This document shows, one piece after another, positions 1 through 6,710 of a stretch of DNA of 8,657 nt. The DNA comes from UBA11524 sp045132495. Its GTDB lineage: Bacteria > Bacillota > Clostridia > Christensenellales > Aristaeellaceae. The stretch's first letter is position 1. Each line of letters begins with the position of its first letter. The notes under the pieces are model-generated. The model worked only from the letters and a program-made list of their open reading frames with translations. It was not told the origin of the DNA and did not search any database. The stretch spans positions 1-8,657 of the forward strand of contig JBGUSK010000030.1 in NCBI GenBank assembly GCA_045132495.1, written 5' to 3'. Position numbers and translations under genes: made by a program.

Positions 1-95
1 GCAAGGCCCTGGGCCAGAGCATCCGCGATTTTAAGAAGGAAATCAAGTCTGATGACGATAAGGCGGAAGCCAAGGAAGAACCCAAGGCGGAATAA
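1..95 (+). CDS. tatA: Sec-independent protein translocase TatA/E, C-terminal fragment
   Basis: Only the last 30 codons are in the window, read in the frame ending at the TAA at 93-95; the start lies upstream. The visible peptide begins KALGQSIRDFKKEIK, which matches the end of the TatA/TatE amphipathic helix (family pattern LGKxIxxFKK), followed by a charged Asp/Glu/Lys tail. TatA oligomerises in the cytoplasmic membrane to form the passage for folded proteins carrying twin-arginine signals. The membrane helix is outside the window. The short acidic tail fits TatA/E better than the longer TatB. tatC follows after 32 bp, which supports the call. Confidence 0.85.
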   Translation, partial: KALGQSIRDFKKEIKSDDDKAEAKEEPKAE

Positions 96-127
96 GCCCG
101 CGCTTTGCGTGAAAAGGAGGGTTTTCC

Positions 128-865
128 TTGGCGGAAGAACAGAATAAGCAGGCGCTGGGGGAGCACCTTGTCGCGCTGCGAAAGCTCCTGCTGCGGAGTG
201 TGGCGGCCATTGGCATCGCCTTTGTGGTCGTTTTTTATGCAGCCATTGACCCGCTGATGTCCCTTATCACCGGGCCCATTGTCGAGCGCGGAATCACGGT
301 GATCTACACCGAAATGTCCGCTGCGCTGATGACCAAATTGAAGGTCGCTTTCATTGCCGGCGCGGTGCTGGCCAGCCCCTATGTGTTCTGGCAGGTCTGG
401 GCATTTATCAAGCCGGCGCTGTACGAGCATGAGAAAAGGGCCTTCCGGCTGACCTTTGCAGCGACAGTGTTCCTGTTCCTGCTGGGCGTGGCGTTCTGCT
501 ACGCGGCGGTGTATTTCCTCGCGGTGGATTTTTTCCTCGTTGCGGGTGAAGATCTGGCAACGCCCATGCTGGCCATTGACAAATATGTCAGCTTCCTTTT
601 TGGGTTCGTGCTGCCCTTCGGTCTGGCGTTTGAGCTGCCCGTGGCGCTGTACATCACCACAAAGATGGGGCTGACCAACTATGAGATGCTGGCCGGCAAG
701 CGCAAGTTTGTTATTCTGGCTGTGGTGGTGATCGCTGCGTTCCTCACGCCGCCGGATGTGGTCAGTCAGATCATGTTATCCATCCCGATTTTGATCCTGT
801 TTGAAGTGTCACTGCTGATCTGCCGGGTCGTGAAACCCAAAGCGCAGGCTGAACAAACGGAATAA
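128..865 (+). CDS. tatC: Sec-independent protein translocase TatC
   Basis: TatC is the polytopic membrane receptor that recognises twin-arginine signal peptides and recruits TatA for export of folded proteins. The 245-residue product has the usual length and six likely membrane segments (about 22-43, 72-92, 108-133, 153-178, 192-206, 212-232). Family landmarks visible are WAFIKPALYEHEKR at 91-104 (E102 matches E. coli E103), FGLAFELPV at 164-172, and LTPPDVVSQ at 206-214 followed by a conserved last helix. The start is TTG at 128, seven bases after a strong AAAAGGAGG at 112-120. The odd feature is at the N-terminus: the family's HLxELR motif reads HLVALR, with A16 in place of the conserved Glu (E. 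coli E15), which helps bind the signal peptide. The gene ends the tat operon and is followed by a terminator. The family call is secure; the effect of A16 is unknown. Confidence 0.96.
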   Translation: MAEEQNKQALGEHLVALRKLLLRSVAAIGIAFVVVFYAAIDPLMSLITGPIVERGITVIYTEMSAALMTKLKVAFIAGAVLASPYVFWQVWAFIKPALYEHEKRAFRLTFAATVFLFLLGVAFCYAAVYFLAVDFFLVAGEDLATPMLAIDKYVSFLFGFVLPFGLAFELPVALYITTKMGLTNYEMLAGKRKFVILAVVVIAAFLTPPDVVSQIMLSIPILILFEVSLLICRVVKPKAQAEQTE

Positions 866-871
866 GTGTGT

Positions 872-902
872 AACACCCTGCTGAAGGCGGCAGGGTGTTT
901 TT
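872..902 (+). terminator. Rho-independent terminator after tatC
   Basis: A 12-bp stem pairs AACACCCTGC (872-881) with GCAGGGTGTT (890-899), extended inward by a T-G wobble and a G-C pair. It closes a four-base loop, AAGG at 884-887. The run of T at 898-902 follows directly. The hairpin begins seven bases after the tatC stop and should end the tatA-tatC transcript. Confidence 0.9.
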
Positions 903-1005
903 CATGCGAAGGAAGAAATTGGCCTTTATTTGGGCAGAGAGGAGCAACTTTAATCGAAATGTTGGGATTTAGTACACGATAGATACAACAAATTCTGCAA
1001 AAATG

Positions 1006-1014
1006 TGTTATAAT
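1006..1014 (+). promoter_or_regulatory. Extended -10 promoter for trpB
   Basis: TGT directly precedes a perfect TATAAT (1009-1014), giving the extended -10 form TGnTATAAT. No good -35 is seen at the expected distance (CAACAA at 986-991), which extended -10 promoters can tolerate. Transcription would start near 1021, leaving a leader of only about 25 bases before the ATG at 1046. The preceding spacer (903-1005) is AT-rich, and I see nothing else in it. Confidence 0.7.
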
Positions 1015-1032
1015 GAAAAAAATAGCGTTTTC

Positions 1033-1038
1033 AGGAGG
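1033..1038 (+). promoter_or_regulatory. Ribosome binding site deciding the trpB start
   Basis: AGGAGG ends seven bases before the ATG at 1046. The earlier in-frame ATG at 1013 lies inside the -10 box, upstream of the likely transcription start, and has no ribosome binding site. The start is therefore 1046. Confidence 0.85.
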
Positions 1039-1045
1039 TCGCGTT

Positions 1046-2263
1046 ATGGACTACCGCACCTATCTTCGTTACAATCCCACGCAGGATGGCTACTTTGGTG
1101 AATATGGCGGCGCGGTGTTGCCGGATGAGCTCAAGGCCGCTTTTGCGGAGATCACTGAGGCTTATCAGCACATTGCCCACAGCGCCCAGTTCATCAGCGA
1201 GCTGCGCCGCATCCGCAAGGATTTCCAGGGCCGTCCCACGCCGGTGTACCACTGTGAGCGCCTGAGCCGCAAGATCGGCGGCGCGCAGATCTATGTCAAG
1301 CGCGAAGATCTGAATCATACCGGCGCGCATAAGCTCAATCACTGCATGGGCGAGGGCCTGCTGGCCAAGTACATGGGCAAGAAAAAGATCATCGCGGAAA
1401 CCGGCGCGGGGCAGCATGGCGTGGCGCTGGCGACGGCTGCGGCATTCTTTGGCCTGGAATGTGACATTTACATGGGCGAGGTGGATATCGCCAAGCAGGC
1501 GCCCAACGTTACCCGTATGAAGATCCTGGGCGCAAACGTCGTGCCTGTCACGCACGGTCTGAAGACCCTGAAGGAAGCTGTTGACGCGGCTTTCGAGGCC
1601 TATGCCCGCGAGTACAAGGATGCGATTTACTGTATCGGCTCCTGCCTGGGCCCGCATCCCTTCCCGATGATGGTACGCGACTTCCAGATGGTCGTGGGTC
1701 AGGAGATGCGCGAGCAGTTCAAGGAAATGACCGGCCTGGAGCCGGATGTGGTCTGTGCATGCGTGGGCGGCGGCTCCAACTCCCTGGGTACCTTCGTGCC
1801 CTTCCTGGACAGCGCAGTGGAGCTCTACGGCATTGAACCCTTGGGCAAGGGAGACAAGCTGGGCGACCATGCCGCTTCCATGAAGCATGGCACCCCTGGC
1901 GTGATGCACGGCTTCAAGTCCATCATGCTCAAGGATGAGAACGGCGAGCCTGCGCCGGTGTATTCCATTGCTTCCGGTCTGGATTATCCCTCCGTCGGCC
2001 CGGAGCATGCGTATCTTCGTGATCTGGGTCGCGTAACCTACGACTGCGTGACTGATGAGGAAGCGGTGGAGGCCTTCTTCGCCCTGTCCAAGTACGAGGG
2101 CATCATCCCGGCGCTGGAATCCAGCCATGCGGTGGCCTTTGCGATGAAGAAGGCAAAGGAAATGAAGACAGGCTCCATCCTCGTGACCCTGTCCGGACGC
2201 GGAGATAAGGATGTTGATTACATCGTCGAGCACTATGGCTACGGCGAGAAGTTCACACTGTAA
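1046..2263 (+). CDS. trpB: Tryptophan synthase beta chain, stand-alone
   Basis: TrpB is a cytoplasmic pyridoxal-phosphate enzyme that condenses indole with L-serine to give L-tryptophan. From the ATG at 1046 the product has 405 residues, close to the usual 390-410. Active-site landmarks are all present: HTGAHK at 91-96, with K96 as the lysine that binds the cofactor; AETGAGQHG at 117-125, with E118 as the catalytic glutamate; the phosphate-binding GGGSN at 241-245; GLDYPSVGPEHAY at 311-323; EGIIPALES at 351-359; and LSGRGDKD at 382-389, whose S383 contacts the pyridine nitrogen. It belongs to the main TrpB1-like group, not the longer TrpB2 group. Some normally constant stretches differ: HKLNHCMGEG follows the lysine where HKINNALGQ is typical, and GSCLGPHPFP replaces GSVVGPHPYP. 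It has its own promoter and terminator and no trpA beside it, so it may act with a distant TrpA or salvage free indole (inference). Confidence 0.95.
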   Translation: MDYRTYLRYNPTQDGYFGEYGGAVLPDELKAAFAEITEAYQHIAHSAQFISELRRIRKDFQGRPTPVYHCERLSRKIGGAQIYVKREDLNHTGAHKLNHCMGEGLLAKYMGKKKIIAETGAGQHGVALATAAAFFGLECDIYMGEVDIAKQAPNVTRMKILGANVVPVTHGLKTLKEAVDAAFEAYAREYKDAIYCIGSCLGPHPFPMMVRDFQMVVGQEMREQFKEMTGLEPDVVCACVGGGSNSLGTFVPFLDSAVELYGIEPLGKGDKLGDHAASMKHGTPGVMHGFKSIMLKDENGEPAPVYSIASGLDYPSVGPEHAYLRDLGRVTYDCVTDEEAVEAFFALSKYEGIIPALESSHAVAFAMKKAKEMKTGSILVTLSGRGDKDVDYIVEHYGYGEKFTL

Positions 2264-2283
2264 ACATACTTGGTTCATATGGG

Positions 2284-2318
2284 TGCGGTACGCTCTGTGT
2301 TGCGGGCGTACCGCATTT
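2284..2318 (+). terminator. Hairpin terminator after trpB (weak T-tail)
   Basis: A perfect 10-bp stem pairs TGCGGTACGC (2284-2293) with GCGTACCGCA (2306-2315) across a 12-base loop. It begins 21 bases after the trpB stop. The tail is only TTTGT, so termination may be incomplete and some transcripts could continue into the atp operon. Confidence 0.65.
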
Positions 2319-2367
2319 GTATGATAGTTAAAAATTTATCTTTGTTGTATTTCCACCTAACATTGCG

Positions 2368-2381
2368 TGTAAGCACTTGCA
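2368..2381. promoter_or_regulatory. cre-like palindrome over the atp -35 box
   Basis: TGTAAGCACTTGCA is an imperfect 14-bp palindrome (TGnAAG, two bases, CTTnCA). It agrees with the Gram-positive CcpA operator consensus TGWAANCGNTNWCA at 12 of 14 positions; the mismatches are A for the central G and G for the second W. It overlaps the -35 hexamer, a position that would repress transcription if a LacI-family protein bound there. No such regulator is encoded in the window, so the assignment is tentative. Confidence 0.4.
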
Positions 2382-2405
2382 AAAATGGTGCCAATCAATT
2401 ATAAT
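2377..2405 (+). promoter_or_regulatory. Promoter of the atp operon
   Basis: A TTGCAA -35 hexamer (2377-2382, four of six consensus bases) lies 17 bp before a perfect TATAAT (2400-2405), which is the ideal spacing. Transcription should begin near 2412, giving a leader of about 50 bases before the TTG start of the first gene. The surrounding region (2320-2400) is AT-rich compared with the coding sequence. Confidence 0.75.
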
Positions 2406-2413
2406 AGGTGGAA

Positions 2414-2452
2414 GTCAGCGCAGTGGACAGACTATACGTGCTGACGGGAGGG
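2414..2452 (+). promoter_or_regulatory. Leader hairpin and ribosome binding site of atpI
   Basis: GTCAGCGC (2414-2421) can pair with GCGTGCTGAC, using 2438-2445, to form an 8-bp stem with one G-U pair. The stem ends on the base just before the ribosome binding site GGGAGGG (2446-2452). That site sits nine bases before the TTG at 2462 and selects it as the start. The stem could tune initiation on the first gene of the operon (inference). Confidence 0.5.
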
Positions 2453-2461
2453 AAATTCACA

Positions 2462-2848
2462 TTGTTCAAAAAAGTAGATCCCACAGTCAGGAAGGAAACG
2501 CGGTTTATTGCGGTTGTCGTGCTGATTCTTTCGGCGCTGATGCAGGCCGTGTTTCTGATCATCGGCAAGTGGGATTATCCCGTGCTGCTGGGCAACCTGT
2601 ATGGCGCAGCGATCGCGGTGGGCAACTTCTTCCTTATGGGATTGACGGTGCAGCATTGCCTGACCCTCGAGCCTGATGACGCAAAGAAAAAAATGAAGCT
2701 TTCCCAGCAGGGGAGGCTGCTGATGCTGCTGGTGCTGTGTATGATCGGCGCGGCGCTCAGCTGCTTCAATACGATCGCCCTGCTGATTCCCCAGTTTTTC
2801 CCGCGCCTTGGCGTAACCATCCGCGGGCTGACATTGAAGGACAAGTAA
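2462..2848 (+). CDS. atpI: ATP synthase subunit I (AtpI-like membrane protein)
   Basis: The product is a small polytopic membrane protein of 128 residues heading the ATP synthase operon. Four hydrophobic segments are visible at about 15-34, 40-63, 85-101 and 103-120, separated by a charged cytoplasmic-type loop (DDAKKKMK at 72-79). The ending IPQFFPRLGV (109-118) is typical of the AtpI family. Members of this family have been shown to help assemble the c-ring, including in Na+-type enzymes, and a role in Mg2+ supply has also been proposed. The TTG at 2462 is chosen because it follows GGGAGGG at proper spacing; the in-frame GTG at 2408 overlaps the promoter's -10/+1 region and would add 18 residues unlike the family. 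atpB starts 48 bp downstream. Sequence conservation in this family is low, so the call rests on topology, ending and position. Confidence 0.82.
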   Translation: MFKKVDPTVRKETRFIAVVVLILSALMQAVFLIIGKWDYPVLLGNLYGAAIAVGNFFLMGLTVQHCLTLEPDDAKKKMKLSQQGRLLMLLVLCMIGAALSCFNTIALLIPQFFPRLGVTIRGLTLKDK

Positions 2849-2896
2849 TCCCTGGCTTCACCCCAACCCTTTTGCAGCAAAGGAGGTGAAATTCCT

Positions 2897-3808
2897 GTGA
2901 AAGAAAACAGCAAAAAATTTCGCATCGTGGATGCACTGCTCATCCTGATGATGGTCGCTCCGCTGGTCATCGCGATGACGATCAAGGTGCTGACCACGCC
3001 CGCGTCGGAGGGAATCTCCATAACAGGTGCGCGCATCCTGTGTACCATCCCGATGCCGATTCAGGACCTGATCATCTCGGAGGCGCAGGTCAATTCATGG
3101 TTGATCCTGATTACCATCCTCGGCTTCTGTCTGTTCATCACCCATGGCCTCAAGGAGGACAAGCGTGACTGGCGGCAGATGGCGGCAGAATGGATCGTGG
3201 AAAAGCTGGATGATCTGGTGCACAACAGCATGGAGGACGTGTTCCATGCCACCTACGCGCCCTTCATCGGTACGATCCTGGCGATTTCCGCCTGTTCGAG
3301 CCTGATGTCGCTCTTCGGCGTCTTCCCCCCGACGGCAGACGTCAACGTCATTGCCGGCTGGTCGATCCTCGTGTTCATCCTGATCACGAAAAACAAGCTC
3401 AAGGCGGGTGTTGGCAACTATGCCAAGGGCTTCCTTGAACCCATCCCGGTGATGCTCCCGATGAACATCCTGAGCGAGTTTGCAACCCCCATTTCGATGA
3501 CCTTCCGTCATTTCGGCAACGTCATGTCTGGCACTGTTATCGCAACGCTGATCGCTTGGGCGCTGCAAAACCTGTCGGCGATGGTGCTGGGTTGGCTGCC
3601 CGGCTTCCTGGGCGATATTCCCTTCCTGCAGGTTGGTATCCCGGCTATCCTGAGCGTCTACTTTGACGTGTTCAGCGGCTGCATCCAGGCCTACATCTTC
3701 GCCATGCTGACGATGCTGAATGTTTCCGGCGCTTATCCGGCGGATGCGATCGCAGAGCGGCTTGCAAAGCGTGAGGCCCGCAAGGCCAAGAAGGCCAAAA
3801 TGGCCTGA
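2897..3808 (+). CDS. atpB: F-type ATP synthase subunit a
   Basis: Subunit a provides the two ion half-channels of Fo and contacts the rotating c-ring in the cytoplasmic membrane. The start is GTG at 2897, about seven bases after a full-strength AAGGAGGTGA (2880-2889). The product has 303 residues, somewhat longer than the E. coli protein (271). A first membrane segment lies at about 10-30, followed by an outside loop, then further helices. The essential arginine is R204 in the motif TFRHFGN (202-208), which replaces the LRLFGN of many species but keeps the Arg, Phe, Gly and Asn. EPIPVMLPMNILSEF (181-195) precedes it and is typical of the family. Q264 in IQAYIFAMLT (263-272) matches the conserved glutamine of the last helix. 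The C-terminus carries an unusually basic tail of Lys and Arg from about 284 to 303. A 63-bp gap with a small hairpin separates it from atpE. Confidence 0.95.
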   Translation: MKENSKKFRIVDALLILMMVAPLVIAMTIKVLTTPASEGISITGARILCTIPMPIQDLIISEAQVNSWLILITILGFCLFITHGLKEDKRDWRQMAAEWIVEKLDDLVHNSMEDVFHATYAPFIGTILAISACSSLMSLFGVFPPTADVNVIAGWSILVFILITKNKLKAGVGNYAKGFLEPIPVMLPMNILSEFATPISMTFRHFGNVMSGTVIATLIAWALQNLSAMVLGWLPGFLGDIPFLQVGIPAILSVYFDVFSGCIQAYIFAMLTMLNVSGAYPADAIAERLAKREARKAKKAKMA

Positions 3809-3820
3809 ACCAAGTAACTC

Positions 3821-3836
3821 AGCCGCTGGTGCGGCT
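3821..3836 (+). promoter_or_regulatory. Intercistronic hairpin between atpB and atpE
   Basis: AGCCGC (3821-3826) and GCGGCT (3831-3836) form a perfect 6-bp stem around the four-base loop TGGT. No T-run follows, so it is not a terminator. It lies 35 bases before the atpE ATG, leaving an A/T-rich, unstructured stretch and the ribosome binding site GGAGG (3859-3863) open. A role in mRNA stability or in raising atpE translation is plausible because the c subunit is needed in about ten or more copies per enzyme. Confidence 0.5.
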
Positions 3837-3871
3837 AACATTACACAAAATAGAAAACGGAGGAATTTACT

Positions 3872-4171
3872 ATGTTGGAGATCGCTATCGGTATCATTCT
3901 TGGCTGCTGCGCGCTGGGCGCAGGTATCTGCATGGGCATCGGCGCTATCGGCCCCGGCGTCGGCGAAGGTCACGCTGTTGCCAACGCCTGTGAAGCCATC
4001 GGCCGTCAGCCCGAAGCCAAGGGCGCTGTCACCTCTACCATGATCATGGGCTGCGCCATTTCTGAGACCACCGGTATTTACTCTCTGGTCATCGCCATCC
4101 TGCTGATCTTCGTTGCTCCCGGCATGCTGGTGAACACCCTGACCAACGCCATCAAGACCCTGGGCGTGTAA
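3872..4171 (+). CDS. atpE: F-type ATP synthase subunit c, Na+-type ion site
   Basis: Subunit c forms the rotor ring whose carboxylates carry ions across the membrane. The 99-residue product is a two-helix hairpin: helix 1 about 3-33, the polar loop with the RQPEAKG motif (45-51) that contacts F1, and helix 2 about 53-82. It is longer than E. coli c (79), mostly through a C-terminal extension after residue 83. The numbering lines up with the Ilyobacter tartaricus Na+ site without gaps: E65 is the essential carboxylate in SETTGIY (64-70), T66 stands for Ser66, and Tyr70 and Thr67 are kept. Position 32, Gln in Ilyobacter, is Glu here (GPGVGEG, 27-33). This is the two-carboxylate arrangement described for the Fusobacterium nucleatum rotor. 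Na+ coupling is therefore predicted, not proven. The ATG at 3872 follows GGAGG with eight bases between. Confidence 0.96.
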   Translation: MLEIAIGIILGCCALGAGICMGIGAIGPGVGEGHAVANACEAIGRQPEAKGAVTSTMIMGCAISETTGIYSLVIAILLIFVAPGMLVNTLTNAIKTLGV

Positions 4172-4184
4172 AGCAGGTGACGGA

Positions 4185-4685
4185 ATGCAGTCTTTGGAAA
4201 TCGTATCCGTTAACATATGGCAGATTCTGATTTCCCTGGCGAATCTGACCATCCTGTATCTGCTGCTGAAAAAATTCCTGTACAAGCCGGTGAAGGCTGT
4301 CATCGAGGGCCGGAAGGAAGCCATCGCCAAGTCCTACGCTGATGCGGAGGAAGCGCGGACTTCTGCCAACGCCGCCCGCGACGAGTATGCCGCGAAGCTG
4401 GCGACAGCGCATACCACTGCGGATGAAATCATCCACGATGCTACCGTGCTGGCAAACCGCCGGGGCGAAAAGATCGTGGCTGACGCCCATCTGAAGGCGG
4501 ACGAGATCGTCCGTCAGGGCGAAATGGAGGCCTCCATGGAGAAGAAAAAGGCCATGGAGTCCATCCGCCGCGATATCACCGACGTGTCCGCTGCCATGAC
4601 GGAGAAGTTGCTGGGCCGCGAGATGAGCACCGCCGATCATCGCAATATGATCGACGAGTTCCTGAAGGGCGTGGGTGAAGACTGA
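4185..4685 (+). CDS. atpF: F-type ATP synthase subunit b
   Basis: Subunit b is the peripheral stalk that holds F1 against Fo. The 166-residue product has one N-terminal membrane helix (about 9-28), then the conserved FLYKPV (31-36), then a long charged, Ala/Glu/Lys-rich helix to the end that is expected to dimerise as a coiled coil. Length and plan match the family. It begins 13 bases after the atpE stop with only a modest ribosome binding site (AGGTGA, 4175-4180, four bases from the ATG), which may lower its output relative to the c subunit. Its TGA overlaps the ATG of atpH by one base. Confidence 0.94.
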   Translation: MQSLEIVSVNIWQILISLANLTILYLLLKKFLYKPVKAVIEGRKEAIAKSYADAEEARTSANAARDEYAAKLATAHTTADEIIHDATVLANRRGEKIVADAHLKADEIVRQGEMEASMEKKKAMESIRRDITDVSAAMTEKLLGREMSTADHRNMIDEFLKGVGED

Positions 4686-5211
4686 TGACCGATACGAGCA
4701 AGTCTTACGCCGACGCGCTGTTTTCCCTGGCCCTTGAAACAAATACTGTGTATGAAACGCTGATGGCACTCAAGGAGATGCGCAACGGCATCTACGCCAC
4801 CGAGGGTGCGCTGGATCTGCTGGCGTCCCCCTCCATCCCTAAAGATGAGCGCTGCGCCGTGCTGGAAAAGGCCTTTGGCGACGTCCAGCCCGAGCATGTG
4901 ATGAGTTTTATCGGCGTGCTGGTGCAGCACGGGCATATCCGCGAGCTGGATGATTGTCTTGAAGCCTACACACAGCTCCATGACGAGCATTGCCGCCTGT
5001 CCACCGCCTACGTGACCAGCGCTGTAGAGCTGACCGCGGGCGAGAAGGCGGCGCTGATCGAGAAACTGACCCGCAAGTTCCAGCGGACGATTCATCTGGA
5101 ATGCGCGGTCGATCCTTCGCTCCTGGGCGGCCTGGTCGTCCAAGTGGACGGCAAGGTCATTGACGGCAGCTTGAAGCATAAGCTGCACGAAATCAAGGAA
5201 GTGATGAACAG

Positions 5212-5215
<4 letters not shown>
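4685..5215 (+). CDS. atpH: F-type ATP synthase subunit delta
   Basis: Delta (OSCP) joins the top of the alpha3-beta3 head to the b stalk. The 176-residue product has the helical N-terminal domain (about 1-105), beginning with SYADALFSLA (7-16), and a C-terminal domain carrying the family signature GGLVVQVDGKVIDGS (148-162). The ATG at 4685 shares one base with the atpF TGA, and the TGA at 5213-5215 is inside the ATGA overlap with atpA, so its translation is coupled on both sides. Length is normal and no key region is missing. Confidence 0.95.
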
Positions 5216-6705
<1,490 letters not shown>

Positions 6706-6710
6706 CGGGC

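Larger units (their letters stand above)
2351..2413 (+). repeat. 9-bp inverted repeat bracketing the atp promoter
   Basis: TTCCACCTA at 2351-2359 and TAGGTGGAA at 2405-2413 are perfect inverted copies, about 54 bp apart centre to centre. The left arm lies upstream of the -35. The right arm starts on the last base of the -10 and covers the likely transcription start. The layout could be a pair of operator half-sites, but no regulator is recognised and chance is possible. Confidence 0.45.

Noticed and set aside
903..1045. A possible trp attenuator, T-box or leader peptide before trpB
   Set aside because: The promoter's -10 box lies at 1009-1014, leaving only about 25 transcribed bases before the ATG, too short for any of these.
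1031..2278. A 415-codon open frame on the - strand opposite trpB
   Set aside because: It mirrors trpB almost end to end and shows no recognisable domain; the sense strand is a clear enzyme with all active-site residues.
2377..2676. A 99-codon + strand frame overlapping the start of atpI
   Set aside because: It begins in the -35 region of the atp promoter and is out of frame with the membrane protein that fits the operon context.
3821..3836. A transcription terminator between atpB and atpE
   Set aside because: The stem has only six pairs and no T-run follows, and the operon must continue through atpE to make the enzyme.
3095..4330. A 411-codon open frame on the - strand across atpB, atpE and atpF
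   Set aside because: It crosses three well-supported genes and their gaps, and its predicted product is a His/Asp/Gln-rich string typical of antisense frames in GC-rich DNA.
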